From positions 1 through 9,377 of the forward strand of contig WFOZ01000515.1 in assembly GCA_015487825.1 (NCBI GenBank): DNA of 9,377 bases, written 5' to 3'. Origin of the DNA: Planctomycetaceae bacterium. GTDB lineage: Bacteria; Planctomycetota; Planctomycetia; Planctomycetales; Planctomycetaceae. This document shows positions 1 through 7,127 of this stretch, one piece after another. Position 1 is the stretch's first letter. Each line of letters begins with the position of its first letter. The notes under the pieces are model-generated. The model was not told the origin of the DNA, searched no databases, and saw only the letters and a list, made by a program, of their open reading frames with translations. The translations under genes and the position numbers were made by a program.

Positions 1-10
1 TAAAAAAAGT

Positions 11-1144
11 ATGAACTCAGCAGATTATGAAAAATATGTTCGCGAGCACGCGATTTGGTTTCGTGGACATAATCCGGAAAAACTTGAAGCTATTTTTCGG
101 GCAGAGCAGCGGTTGGGTGTCACCTTTCCGGAGAGTCTGAAATGGCTGCTGACACAATATGGCTACTGGCAGGCGAGTGGAGTGGCGGGGCTGCCCTGTA
201 TCGTGGGAGCGACTCTGGCGAATCGTCCAGAGTTCCCGCATCACTGGCTTGTTTTGGGGCAGCCGGATTCTCACATCGGTAAAAATAGAACGAACGAACG
301 GCGAAGTCAGAAGGAAACGGTGATTCTCGTTCTTTCCAATCAGCATCGCTGGGATGGCAAGGCTGTTTTTCATTGCGATTGTCGTGGCGAAATTATCGAC
401 CGCTATCCGGGCTTTACAGAATACACGATCGCCAGGCAGCGTTATCTTGAAAAAAAATCTGCGAAGGAACATCGAAGTTGTCTGCCGAGTTTTCATCTTT
501 CACGTGGCGAACCCCTGGTGTGGGAAGACGGTATTTTCAATACGGAAGAATTTCAGCGGCGGTTACTGGAAACGGTTCTGTATCAGGAGATTCATTCCGA
601 AAATCCAATAAACACGGGAACCGCCGTGCGGACTGAAATGAAGTCTGCTCCGATCCGTATATCGGACCCTGTGGCTGTCCGCACAACAGTCCCGGCAATT
701 ACAACTGAGCTGGTTTCTGTGATTATCGAAAATCGGCGAGAGTACCTGTTTCAAAACCAACATCTGATCCCTCCCGGTTATCAGGAGAGCAGTTCCTCGC
801 CGCGGCATCATCTTCAATACAAATCGACTCAAATGAACGGCCACCTTCTGATAGCAGAATGCCATTCAGTTACGCCTTTCTTATCACTTCCTGAAACGGG
901 TAATTCAAATTCATTATTACTCACAGAATTGTCTCACCTTGGAATTACAGAGGAGCAAATCGTTTCGTTAATCAGAAAAGCTGATGTTTCCGGCGAACAT
1001 GACTGGCTTATCTGCTGGATATCAGAATCCCAGTTTTCAATGATTGCGCATCGAATAGAATCTCATCCTCGCAAACCACGTTACCGTTTTGTCAGTGCGG
1101 CAGATGTAGAAAATATTATCTCGCAGTTGCCCCAGGTTGCCTGA
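11..1144 (+). CDS. SMI1/KNR4 (SUKH) family protein with unrecognised C-terminal half
   Basis: The 377-residue protein has an N-terminal region (about residues 20-145) that looks like a SUKH/SMI1-KNR4 domain. The signature is a helix with AEQRLGVTFPESLKWLL (31-47), followed by QYGYW, then beta-strand segments (WLVLGQPD 79-86, VILVLSNQ 104-111) and GEIIDRYPGF (126-135). SUKH proteins are known as immunity proteins against contact-dependent and polymorphic toxins, and some act as regulatory scaffolds. Residues about 150-377 match no family I know; they contain no membrane segment and end in a mixed helix/strand region (LGITEEQIVSLIRKAD, then DWLICWISES). No signal peptide is seen, so it is probably cytosolic. 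The ATG lies 10 bases into the window behind an A-rich stretch without a clear Shine-Dalgarno. No toxin gene is visible beside it, although the upstream side is cut off. The domain call is fairly likely; immunity function is only inference. Confidence 0.7.
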   Translation: MNSADYEKYVREHAIWFRGHNPEKLEAIFRAEQRLGVTFPESLKWLLTQYGYWQASGVAGLPCIVGATLANRPEFPHHWLVLGQPDSHIGKNRTNERRSQKETVILVLSNQHRWDGKAVFHCDCRGEIIDRYPGFTEYTIARQRYLEKKSAKEHRSCLPSFHLSRGEPLVWEDGIFNTEEFQRRLLETVLYQEIHSENPINTGTAVRTEMKSAPIRISDPVAVRTTVPAITTELVSVIIENRREYLFQNQHLIPPGYQESSSSPRHHLQYKSTQMNGHLLIAECHSVTPFLSLPETGNSNSLLLTELSHLGITEEQIVSLIRKADVSGEHDWLICWISESQFSMIAHRIESHPRKPRYRFVSAADVENIISQLPQVA

Positions 1145-1328
1145 AGATTCCAGCAGCAAATTGCCTCGGCATCGACCAAGCATCGTGTTTCAATAAAAGG
1201 TATCCCTGCACTTATCTTCGAGTGCCGGGTTGCATTCAATAGCGGAGAAAAGTTGAAACTGTTATCATGCGGCGCTAAGTTCGCGAAATAGAAACCGTAT
1301 TTGATGAGTGCAGTCGCGCCATCCTGCG

Positions 1329-1341
1329 GTATCAATGATAC
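1329..1341. repeat. Short palindrome upstream of cmk
   Basis: GTATCA and TGATAC form perfect 6-bp arms around one central A, ending 27 bp before the cmk ATG. The position would fit an operator or a 5'-UTR element, but a palindrome this short can arise by chance. The rest of the 1145-1368 gap shows no convincing terminator; a weak promoter-like pair (TTGAAA at 1253-1258, TAAGTT at 1276-1281, 17-bp spacing) is the best I can find. Confidence 0.25.
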
Positions 1342-1368
1342 GACAGTTGTAGTTGAGCCGGTGCTTCA

Positions 1369-2028
1369 ATGAAACGATTGATTATTACCATCGATGGTCC
1401 TGCGGGAACCGGGAAGAGTACAGCGGCCCGGTTGCTTGCCTCACGGCTCGAGCTTCCGTTTCTCGATACCGGTGCGATGTACCGGGCGGTTGCGTGGCGA
1501 TGCCTGCAAAATGGGGCTGCTTTCGATGATGAACCGCAAGTTGTGCAACAGGCTCAGCAGATTCACTTTGAGTTTTCGGGGAATCGTTTACTGATCGATG
1601 GTGATGACCCGGGCGATGAATTGCGCAGCGATGAAGTCAGTCAGTCTGCTTCGGTGATTGCGACGCTTCCCGCCGTTCGTGAAGTTCTTGTCGAGCAACA
1701 AAGAAAACTGGCCGGCGAATACTCGCTTGTTTCTGAAGGCCGAGATCAGGGGACAGTCGTGTTTCCACAGGCGGAATGCAAATTTTTCCTGACTGCATCA
1801 GCAGAAGTTCGAGCGGAACGACGCTGGAATGATTTGTGTGAACAGAATCCAAAGCTCAGTAAGGAAATGATACTTGAGGAGATTCAACAGCGGGATGAAC
1901 GTGATCAAACACGCAAAGCTGCCCCGTTGAAACCGGCCGGAGATGCAATCATAATCGATAATTCAGAGAAAACTCGCGAAGAGGTTGTCAATCTGCTCGT
2001 GGAATATGTTCATCGAGCAACGAAGTAG
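1369..2028 (+). CDS. cmk: Cytidylate kinase (CMP/dCMP kinase)
   Basis: This cytosolic enzyme phosphorylates CMP and dCMP with ATP in pyrimidine nucleotide metabolism. The 219-residue length is normal for the bacterial short form. The P-loop GPAGTGKST lies at residues 10-18 and the CMP-binding segment LDTGAMYRAVAW at 32-43. The family-specific insert ELRSDEVSQSASVIA is at 84-98, GRDQGTVVFP at 124-133, and the lid/C-terminal signature RDERDQTRKAAPLKPAGDA at 175-193, followed by IIIDNS. Position 127 is Gln where many homologues have Ile or Met in GRD(I/M)GT; the site is variable and activity should be unaffected. The ATG is placed directly before the conserved first beta strand, so it is secure, although no good Shine-Dalgarno precedes it. 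In many bacteria cmk sits near rpsA or aroA; neither is visible here. A 224-bp gap separates it from the SUKH gene. Confidence 0.97.
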   Translation: MKRLIITIDGPAGTGKSTAARLLASRLELPFLDTGAMYRAVAWRCLQNGAAFDDEPQVVQQAQQIHFEFSGNRLLIDGDDPGDELRSDEVSQSASVIATLPAVREVLVEQQRKLAGEYSLVSEGRDQGTVVFPQAECKFFLTASAEVRAERRWNDLCEQNPKLSKEMILEEIQQRDERDQTRKAAPLKPAGDAIIIDNSEKTREEVVNLLVEYVHRATK

Positions 2029-2152
2029 CTCATACTTTTGCTGCTTAATGAATACTGAATAACAAGATTGAATCTGGTTTCTGCTTCCGATAAAGTGAAT
2101 GCGACAAAGAGTTGCTATTTTTCAATCGATAGACCATACAGGACTAGCCACG

Positions 2153-3283
2153 ATGACATTGAAGAAAACAAAATCGAAGCGTTTATATTCGCTTGATGCC
2201 TATCGTGGCCTGGTGATGATTATCCTGGCTACTTCCGGTTTTGGAATTGTGCAAGCCTCCAGACAACCGGGCGGTGAATTTCTGGAGCCTTATGTTTTTT
2301 ATGTTTCGCATCCACACTGGGTCAGCCAATTCAACACCTTCGGCGTTTCTCCCTGGGATATGATTCAGCCCGCGTTCATGTTTATGGTCGGGGTTTCGAT
2401 GCCGTTTTCTTACAGCAAGCGAGCCAAGCGGGGCGACAGCTACATCCGTCGGCTTGGCCATGCGTGGTGGAGAGCTTTACTACTGGTGTTGCTTTGCATT
2501 TTCCTGCGATCCAACGGTAAGGAGCAGACAAACTGGACGTTTATTGATGTCGTTGGGCAGATCGGCCTGGGATATGGCTTTCTGTTTTTTATGGTTGGAC
2601 GCAAATTTATCACGCAGGTTGTTGTTGGTGTGATTGTTCTTGCTGCAACAATTGGGGCTTTTTATCAATTCGCACCGGGGCCGGATCCGTGGGCGTTTAA
2701 TGATAATGTTTTCTCTGAATGGAATCGCTGGTTCCTGAATTTATTCGATCGACCTGAACCATTTGTGAACAATCCGGGTGGCTATTCCACATTCAATTTC
2801 ATCCCTTCTTTTGTCACGATGCTGTTGGGAGTGATGTGTGGTCAGTTGCTCAATAACGATGCATTCACTTCCTGGAACAAAGTTTTTCGCCTTCTTGTTG
2901 GTGGGGCGGTCTGTTTGGGGCTGGGACTGCTTTTAAGCGAAACGGGAGCTGTTCCAATCATCAAAAAAATCTGGACACCTTCCTGGGTGTTATTCAGTGG
3001 TGCTTATGTGATTTGGGCGCTGATGGTGTTCTATCTGATTATCGATGTGATCGGGATTCGCTTCTGGGCGTTTCCGCTGGTTGTGGTTGGCTTGAATCCG
3101 CTGACCATTTATTCGATGGAACACCTGATCCGGGGCTGGACAATCAAGCTGTTTCATACACATCTTCCCGATGCATGGTTTAAAGGCTGGGAAGGGCAAA
3201 TCATTCAGTACACGATGGTTGCAGCTTTCTTCTGGCTGATTTTGTTCTGGATGTATCGCAGGAAGTTCTTTATTCGATTATGA
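2153..3283 (+). CDS. Multi-pass acyltransferase-like membrane protein (HGSNAT/DUF5009 type)
   Basis: This is an integral inner-membrane protein of 376 residues with about 10 hydrophobic segments (for example about 19-34, 71-86, 106-118, 131-149, 152-173, 215-233, 245-261, 278-299, 304-321, 352-368). It begins with the family signature RLYSLDAYRGLVMI (10-23). It continues with HPHW...SPWDMIQPAFMFMVGVS (53-82), GVMCGQLL (226-233) and KIWTPSWVLFSGAY (272-285). These motifs are typical of bacterial relatives of heparan-alpha-glucosaminide N-acetyltransferase (DUF5009/YeiB-like), which carry an acetyl group from cytosolic acetyl-CoA across the membrane to a glycan. His55 in the HPHW loop is a candidate acceptor residue by analogy. 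An in-frame ATG at 2099 would add 18 polar residues, but 2153 starts just before the conserved motif and is preferred. The substrate is unknown; an envelope or polysaccharide sugar is plausible. The stop abuts the stop of the opposing McsB gene. Confidence 0.85.
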   Translation: MTLKKTKSKRLYSLDAYRGLVMIILATSGFGIVQASRQPGGEFLEPYVFYVSHPHWVSQFNTFGVSPWDMIQPAFMFMVGVSMPFSYSKRAKRGDSYIRRLGHAWWRALLLVLLCIFLRSNGKEQTNWTFIDVVGQIGLGYGFLFFMVGRKFITQVVVGVIVLAATIGAFYQFAPGPDPWAFNDNVFSEWNRWFLNLFDRPEPFVNNPGGYSTFNFIPSFVTMLLGVMCGQLLNNDAFTSWNKVFRLLVGGAVCLGLGLLLSETGAVPIIKKIWTPSWVLFSGAYVIWALMVFYLIIDVIGIRFWAFPLVVVGLNPLTIYSMEHLIRGWTIKLFHTHLPDAWFKGWEGQIIQYTMVAAFFWLILFWMYRRKFFIRL

Positions 3284-4390
3284 ATCGCTTTGGCCGATTT
3301 CTGCATCGGTCAGTCTTTCACGCAGGTAATCAGCACGGTGGGAATTTCGTTCCTGAGAGTTCATTTCCTTGTTGTATTTTTTTTGCAGGTGAGCTGGTTG
3401 CGTGTAAATCAGAATTTCGTTGGCGAGTGGTATCTGAGGCACGGTAATCAATTCAAGATTAACGCCCATTCGCAAACTTGAAAGCAGATGCAATGTTTCT
3501 TCTGAGCTGATTGTCTGGGCATTTCGCAAGATGCCATAGGCTCGTGAAACCTGATCGTGCAGTTTTTGTTTATTTTCTGCCATCAGTGCTTCGCGGGCAC
3601 GGCGTTCGTAATCGATGATATGAGGAACTTCCCCTTTAATCATGTCGATAATTTGAGACTCGCTTTTTCCCAACGTAATTTGGTTGGAAATCTGATAGTA
3701 GTCTCCCATTGCCTGTGAGCCTTCGCCATAAAGCCCCCGGACAGCCAGATTCATTTTCTGCATGGAATGGAAAACTTTTTTGATTTCCCGTGTTTGAACC
3801 AGAGCTGGCAGGTGCAGCATTACACTAACACGAATTCCCGTGCCCACATTTGTCGGGCAGGCCGTTAAATAGCCGAATTGTTCGTGGAACGCGTAGGAAA
3901 CTTCATTCTCGATCGCATCATCGACCTGATTGATTTCAGCCCAGCATTCATCAAGACTGAAACCGCTACGCAGTACCTGCATGCGAATATGATCTTCCTC
4001 ATTAATCATCAGACTGGTTCGCTGACGATCTGCTATAACAACACCGCGAGAGCCGTTAGCATCAGATAACTCTCGAGAGATCAACTGCCTTTCCATCAGA
4101 AACTGACGGTCAATATTCGAAATCTCTTCCACATTGATATACTGCAAATCGCTGTAATTGAGACCGGTTGGTTCTGCCGTGTTCTCTTCAGATTCTGTCA
4201 GATTATTAGAAGCAGCCTCTCGAAGCAGATTCTCTATTTCTGTTCGCTCGAAATCATCCGCTCGTGAAAGGAAAGGAAATTGTGCCAGATTCCGAGCCAG
4301 GCGAATCCTGCTGGATATGACGATATCGCTTTGCGGACCGCTCCCGTCGAGCCAACCACTCGTCACCGATATCAGGGAATCCCAATCCAC
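3278..4390 (-). CDS. mcsB: Protein-arginine kinase McsB (ATP:guanido phosphotransferase)
   Basis: McsB phosphorylates arginine side chains, which in Firmicutes marks proteins for ClpC-ClpP degradation. The 370-residue protein has the full guanido kinase layout: SSRIRLARN (26-34, ATP phosphate-binding arginines), NEEDHIR (130-136), the catalytic-cysteine loop LTACPTNVGTGIR (175-187, Cys178), RGLYGEGSQA (218-227) and GDYYQISNQITLGKSE (229-244). The CPTNVGTG loop is the McsB form, which separates it from creatine and arginine kinases. The C-terminal phosphoarginine-binding motif RDxxRA of Bacillus McsB appears as RNSHRA (348-353), with Asp replaced by Asn. The start is GTG at 4388-4390, supported by a GGAG Shine-Dalgarno (complement of 4399-4402) eight bases upstream and by the normal McsB N-terminus. 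The usual Firmicutes partners ctsR, mcsA and clpC are absent here. It lies downstream of, and is separated by a terminator from, the exopolysaccharide autokinase gene. Confidence 0.95.
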   Translation of the reverse strand: MDWDSLISVTSGWLDGSGPQSDIVISSRIRLARNLAQFPFLSRADDFERTEIENLLREAASNNLTESEENTAEPTGLNYSDLQYINVEEISNIDRQFLMERQLISRELSDANGSRGVVIADRQRTSLMINEEDHIRMQVLRSGFSLDECWAEINQVDDAIENEVSYAFHEQFGYLTACPTNVGTGIRVSVMLHLPALVQTREIKKVFHSMQKMNLAVRGLYGEGSQAMGDYYQISNQITLGKSESQIIDMIKGEVPHIIDYERRAREALMAENKQKLHDQVSRAYGILRNAQTISSEETLHLLSSLRMGVNLELITVPQIPLANEILIYTQPAHLQKKYNKEMNSQERNSHRADYLRERLTDAEIGQSDS

Positions 4391-4398
4391 GTTTCAAT

Positions 4399-4402
4399 CT
4401 CC
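4399..4402 (-). promoter_or_regulatory. Ribosome-binding site deciding the GTG start of mcsB
   Basis: On the minus strand GGAG stands eight bases before the GTG codon at 4388-4390. There is no ATG near the conserved N-terminus, so this site is the main support for the chosen start. Confidence 0.6.
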
Positions 4403-4479
4403 AGAAGAATCAAACCAAACCTGATAAAAAGAGTGTACAACAGAGATTTATCCCGCTGTTTTCTTTTCCAGGCACTCAA

Positions 4480-4510
4480 AGTATAGCCAGTTCGCTCGAT
4501 TTTCGAACTG
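4480..4510 (-). promoter_or_regulatory. Candidate mcsB promoter with overlapping inverted repeat
   Basis: On the minus strand a -10-like TATACT (complement of 4480-4485) lies 16 bp downstream of a weak -35-like TTCGAA (complement of 4502-4507), about 90 bp before the mcsB start. The region between and over the -35 contains a perfect inverted repeat, CAGTTCG (4488-4494) and CGAACTG (4504-4510), separated by 9 bases. This arrangement would suit a repressor operator. The -35 is poor and planctomycete promoter consensus is not well defined, so the call is tentative. It does not resemble the CtsR heptad repeat. Confidence 0.3.
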
Positions 4511-4595
4511 CTCCTGCGGTGTAGTTTAACTTTCCGGACGTTCCGCGAACAGAGTAACAGAATTGTAACTTGCAATAATGTATCAGGTTCAATGC

Positions 4596-4657
4596 AAAAA
4601 ACCTCTCCGCGAATGTAACATGTTTTCTCACAACATGTTGCAATTCGCAGAGAGGTT
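4596..4657 (-). terminator. Rho-independent terminator after the autokinase gene
   Basis: Two long arms (4600-4624 and 4632-4657) pair over about 25 positions around a 7-base loop (4625-4631), with only a one-base bulge, one mismatch and one wobble pair. On the minus strand the hairpin is followed directly by six T residues (complement of A4596-A4601). The stem base is GGTT/AACC and partly overlaps the T-tract. It lies 80 bp past the autokinase stop codon and therefore ends the epimerase-autokinase transcript before mcsB. The stem is longer than most intrinsic terminators, so it could also stabilise the mRNA 3' end. Confidence 0.85.
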
Positions 4658-4737
4658 CCAGGATCAGTATACCGTTCGGTACCGTTATCGGCAGCAAATT
4701 CCAGAGATGTTCCCTGTAATCCTTTCCCTGAGAGTCG

Positions 4738-7038
4738 TTAAGGCGTTTTAGCCAATTCTGCCTCTTTGGGGGCCAGAGGATTTTTGCTGTATCCCCCGGC
4801 GTAACCACCTTTGTAAAGGTACTCTCCAGATTTGCCCTGCATACCGTTGGCAATTGTTCCAAGCAGGTCGATTTCGTGAGATTCGAATTGTTCCAGAGCT
4901 CGTTTGATTGACGGTCTGCGGTTTTTGTGCATCCGAACAACAAGCATAACCGCATCAACAGACTGTGCCAGAATGAATGGGTCGGAAACAGCCAGTACAG
5001 GTGGTGAGTCGATCAGAACAAAATCGTATTCTCGAGCTGCTTCTCCCAGCAGATAGTGCAACTTCGCTGAGGAGAGTAGTTCCGCCGGTTTGGGTGGAAT
5101 TACCCCTGCGGTGAGAATGGTAAGATTTTCGATATAGGTTCTTTGGACAGCGTCCTTCAAATCAACTTCCCCGGTCAGAGTTTCGCTCAAACCGACTTCT
5201 TCGCGTAACCCGAACAGACGATGCACCATCGGTCGTCGTAAGTCGGCATCAATCAACAGGACTTTCTTACCTGCCTGTGCAATTGAAATAGCCAGGTTGG
5301 CGATACAGGTTGTCTTCCCATCTCCAGGCTCTGCACTGGTAAACTGCACGATCCGTGCATTGGCATCGCCGGTTCGAACAAAGAATGTCGAGCGAACCGA
5401 ACGGCACGCTTCGGCTTCGGGGGAACCTGGGTCATGGTAATAGTACAACATTGGTGCCAGACCGGTTTGCCGGGCCGCTTCCAGATTCTTTGTCGGATTA
5501 CCTATTGCCGGTAACGCTCCCAGAATTGGTACCGATGTCAGATTTTGCAAGTCTGTCAAAGACCTCAAAGAAGTATCTCTCATTTCCCGCAGGAACAGTA
5601 GCCCGTAGGCTGAACTGACTACGAAAATGAGACAGCCGCCCAGTATTTTAATGATTCGCTTAATATCACTTTCTGCACGTGCCGGGGAAATCTGTTGAAG
5701 GTTGTAACCTTTGTCTCGTACCAGTGTCAGCTCTTCAATTCGATTCACGACAATATCATGGATTGATTTAATCCGCTTCAACTCGTCGCTGAGGATTTGA
5801 TCTTCTGCTTCAAAGCGAGAGAAGTCTTTTGCTTTTTGCGTTGAAGCCTGAAATAGTTTTTCCAGTTCCTCCAAACGGTTTGTCAACACCTGTTCCTGCT
5901 GACTTAACGCTGTCAAGTAAGTCTGCACCGGGTCTACAGCGACTGGCTTATCTGTTCCATCTTCACTTTTTTCAAGTGTTGGCAACTCCACTCCCTGTAG
6001 ACGATAATAATTTTCAACCCGCACCATTCGTTCGCGTACATTTTTCACACTGGGATGATGGACATCAAAGCGTTCCAGCAGTTGTTGCTCTTCCAGAATA
6101 AGAGGCAGCAACTGACTGTCGAGTTGCTGTTTCTGTGACTCGCCGGTCACTACGGTCTGAGTGTTTGACTGCTGATCTTTCTGCAGGAAAGTTTTTACCA
6201 AAAGCAGTAACGCTTCGCGAGATTCCCCACGTTTAATCGCATCATTCAACGTATAAACTCGCGATGCGACTTCCTGTCTGAGAAGCTCAACTTTTACTCT
6301 TTCTGTGGCAATGGCCTGCACTCGCTGCTGATGGATATTCATAACATCGTTAGGCCCTGCATCTGCACCGGGGGGGGCTTTCCAGATCAGAGGAGCTGTC
6401 TCACGGAATTTCTGGTATTCATCAATTTTCTCCTGTAATCGAGGTTTCAGTTCCTCATTAATTTTCCTCAGCAAGAGTGAAAGTTCGTTGTAATTATCCT
6501 TGGCATCATCCTTAAGATATTCATCGTAAGCCTTGATGACTGCATTGAGGATAATCTTGGCATCCTCCTTTTTCTTCGAAGTATACTGCAGTCCCAGGAT
6601 ATTAAGCTGATGATGATCCTCTCCGGCAACCCGGGTGATCTTCAAGCCTTCGACAATATCCTGCCCGGGGTCATCACTACCTGCCAGACTGGGCAGTTCA
6701 CCCAGATTGGAATCACGAACGGCACGTTCGACTACTCTGGGGCTGCGAATAATTTCAACATGGGCAGAACGCTCTCCAACAACGATCTGCTTGCCATCTG
6801 TTTGAATCGGCATTGGATTTTTCAGCTTAACCAGAATCTTGGACTCTGCAACATACTTGGGGCCAAGCAATTTATAGACACCAACGCCCATCGCTCCCCC
6901 GATAATGCCGGCAAGCATCAGCAGGAAAATGTTCCGCAGTGCAAGCTGAACAAGATCAATTGCCGGTTCTGACGAATTAAGTAATGGGTTCCCTGCAGCG
7001 GGAGCCGTATTGTTCGATTTATTGAGCTGGAAATTCAC
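4738..7038 (-). CDS. Polysaccharide co-polymerase / tyrosine autokinase (Wzc-like BY-kinase)
   Basis: The 766-residue inner-membrane protein controls chain length and export of capsule or exopolysaccharide. It has an N-terminal Wzz domain with a first membrane segment at about 36-56 and a large periplasmic part (about 60-460) rich in coiled coil. The periplasmic part includes FDVHHPSV (324-331). A second membrane segment lies at about 463-483. The cytosolic BY-kinase domain carries Walker [11 protein letters not shown] (568-577, Lys575), Walker A' [11 protein letters not shown] (593-603), Walker B FVLIDSPP (673-680) and a C-terminal tyrosine cluster (Tyr740, 742, 746, 750) in a Gly-rich tail. 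Kinase and Wzz parts are fused, as in proteobacterial Wzc rather than the split Firmicutes CapA/CapB. The Pro-rich motif usual before the second membrane segment is weak (only Pro452). The start is GTG at 7036-7038; an internal ATG would cut into the first membrane segment. The epimerase gene lies 89 bp upstream on the same strand. The coding strand contains a C8 tract near residue 222. Confidence 0.95.
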   Translation of the reverse strand: MNFQLNKSNNTAPAAGNPLLNSSEPAIDLVQLALRNIFLLMLAGIIGGAMGVGVYKLLGPKYVAESKILVKLKNPMPIQTDGKQIVVGERSAHVEIIRSPRVVERAVRDSNLGELPSLAGSDDPGQDIVEGLKITRVAGEDHHQLNILGLQYTSKKKEDAKIILNAVIKAYDEYLKDDAKDNYNELSLLLRKINEELKPRLQEKIDEYQKFRETAPLIWKAPPGADAGPNDVMNIHQQRVQAIATERVKVELLRQEVASRVYTLNDAIKRGESREALLLLVKTFLQKDQQSNTQTVVTGESQKQQLDSQLLPLILEEQQLLERFDVHHPSVKNVRERMVRVENYYRLQGVELPTLEKSEDGTDKPVAVDPVQTYLTALSQQEQVLTNRLEELEKLFQASTQKAKDFSRFEAEDQILSDELKRIKSIHDIVVNRIEELTLVRDKGYNLQQISPARAESDIKRIIKILGGCLIFVVSSAYGLLFLREMRDTSLRSLTDLQNLTSVPILGALPAIGNPTKNLEAARQTGLAPMLYYYHDPGSPEAEACRSVRSTFFVRTGDANARIVQFTSAEPGDGKTTCIANLAISIAQAGKKVLLIDADLRRPMVHRLFGLREEVGLSETLTGEVDLKDAVQRTYIENLTILTAGVIPPKPAELLSSAKLHYLLGEAAREYDFVLIDSPPVLAVSDPFILAQSVDAVMLVVRMHKNRRPSIKRALEQFESHEIDLLGTIANGMQGKSGEYLYKGGYAGGYSKNPLAPKEAELAKTP

Positions 7039-7057
7039 GTTACTGTTCTCGCCAAGT

Positions 7058-7104
7058 ATTTAATGAACTCGATTTAATGTTGATCGCACGGGCCGCAATT
7101 GCGG
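7058..7104 (-). promoter_or_regulatory. Palindrome and tandem direct repeat in the autokinase leader
   Basis: The 89-bp gap between the epimerase stop and the autokinase start contains a perfect 12-bp palindrome, CCGCAATTGCGG (7093-7104). It also has two identical 8-bp copies of ATTTAATG (7058-7065 and 7072-7079), 14 bp apart. On the minus strand the repeats read CATTAAAT and include -10-like TTAAAT hexamers; TTGCGG inside the palindrome lies 15 bp before one of them, which is short for a -35/-10 pair. The set could be an internal promoter with an operator. No T-run follows the palindrome, so it is not a terminator. Confidence 0.35.
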
Positions 7105-7127
7105 TTAACTATTGGTATCCATCTATT

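Noticed and set aside
17..496. Minus-strand open frame of 159 codons opposite the SUKH gene
   Set aside because: It is fully antisense to a domain-bearing gene, and its composition (many Arg/Ser/Thr, no motif) looks like a shadow frame.
1253..1281. Promoter-like TTGAAA/17 bp/TAAGTT before cmk
   Set aside because: The -10 matches the consensus at only three of six positions, so it is noted but not called as a promoter.
2099..2152. Upstream in-frame ATG adding 18 residues to the acyltransferase
   Set aside because: The extra residues are polar and unlike the family, whose N-terminus normally begins shortly before the SLDAYRG-type motif; the ATG at 2153 fits better. It cannot be excluded without start mapping.
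3377..3384. T8 tract (A8 on the coding strand) near the 3' end of mcsB
   Set aside because: It encodes ordinary Lys codons after the catalytic core; with no sign of frame disruption I do not treat it as a separate signal, though a slip there would remove the pArg motif.
4677..4684. Palindrome CGGTACCG after the autokinase stop
   Set aside because: It is only 8 bp with no T-run, so it is expected by chance; the real terminator lies about 20 bp further on.
4476..4958. Minus-strand open frame of 160 codons overlapping the autokinase 3' end
   Set aside because: It overlaps the conserved kinase C-terminus in another frame, runs across the terminator hairpin, and its translation shows no family features.
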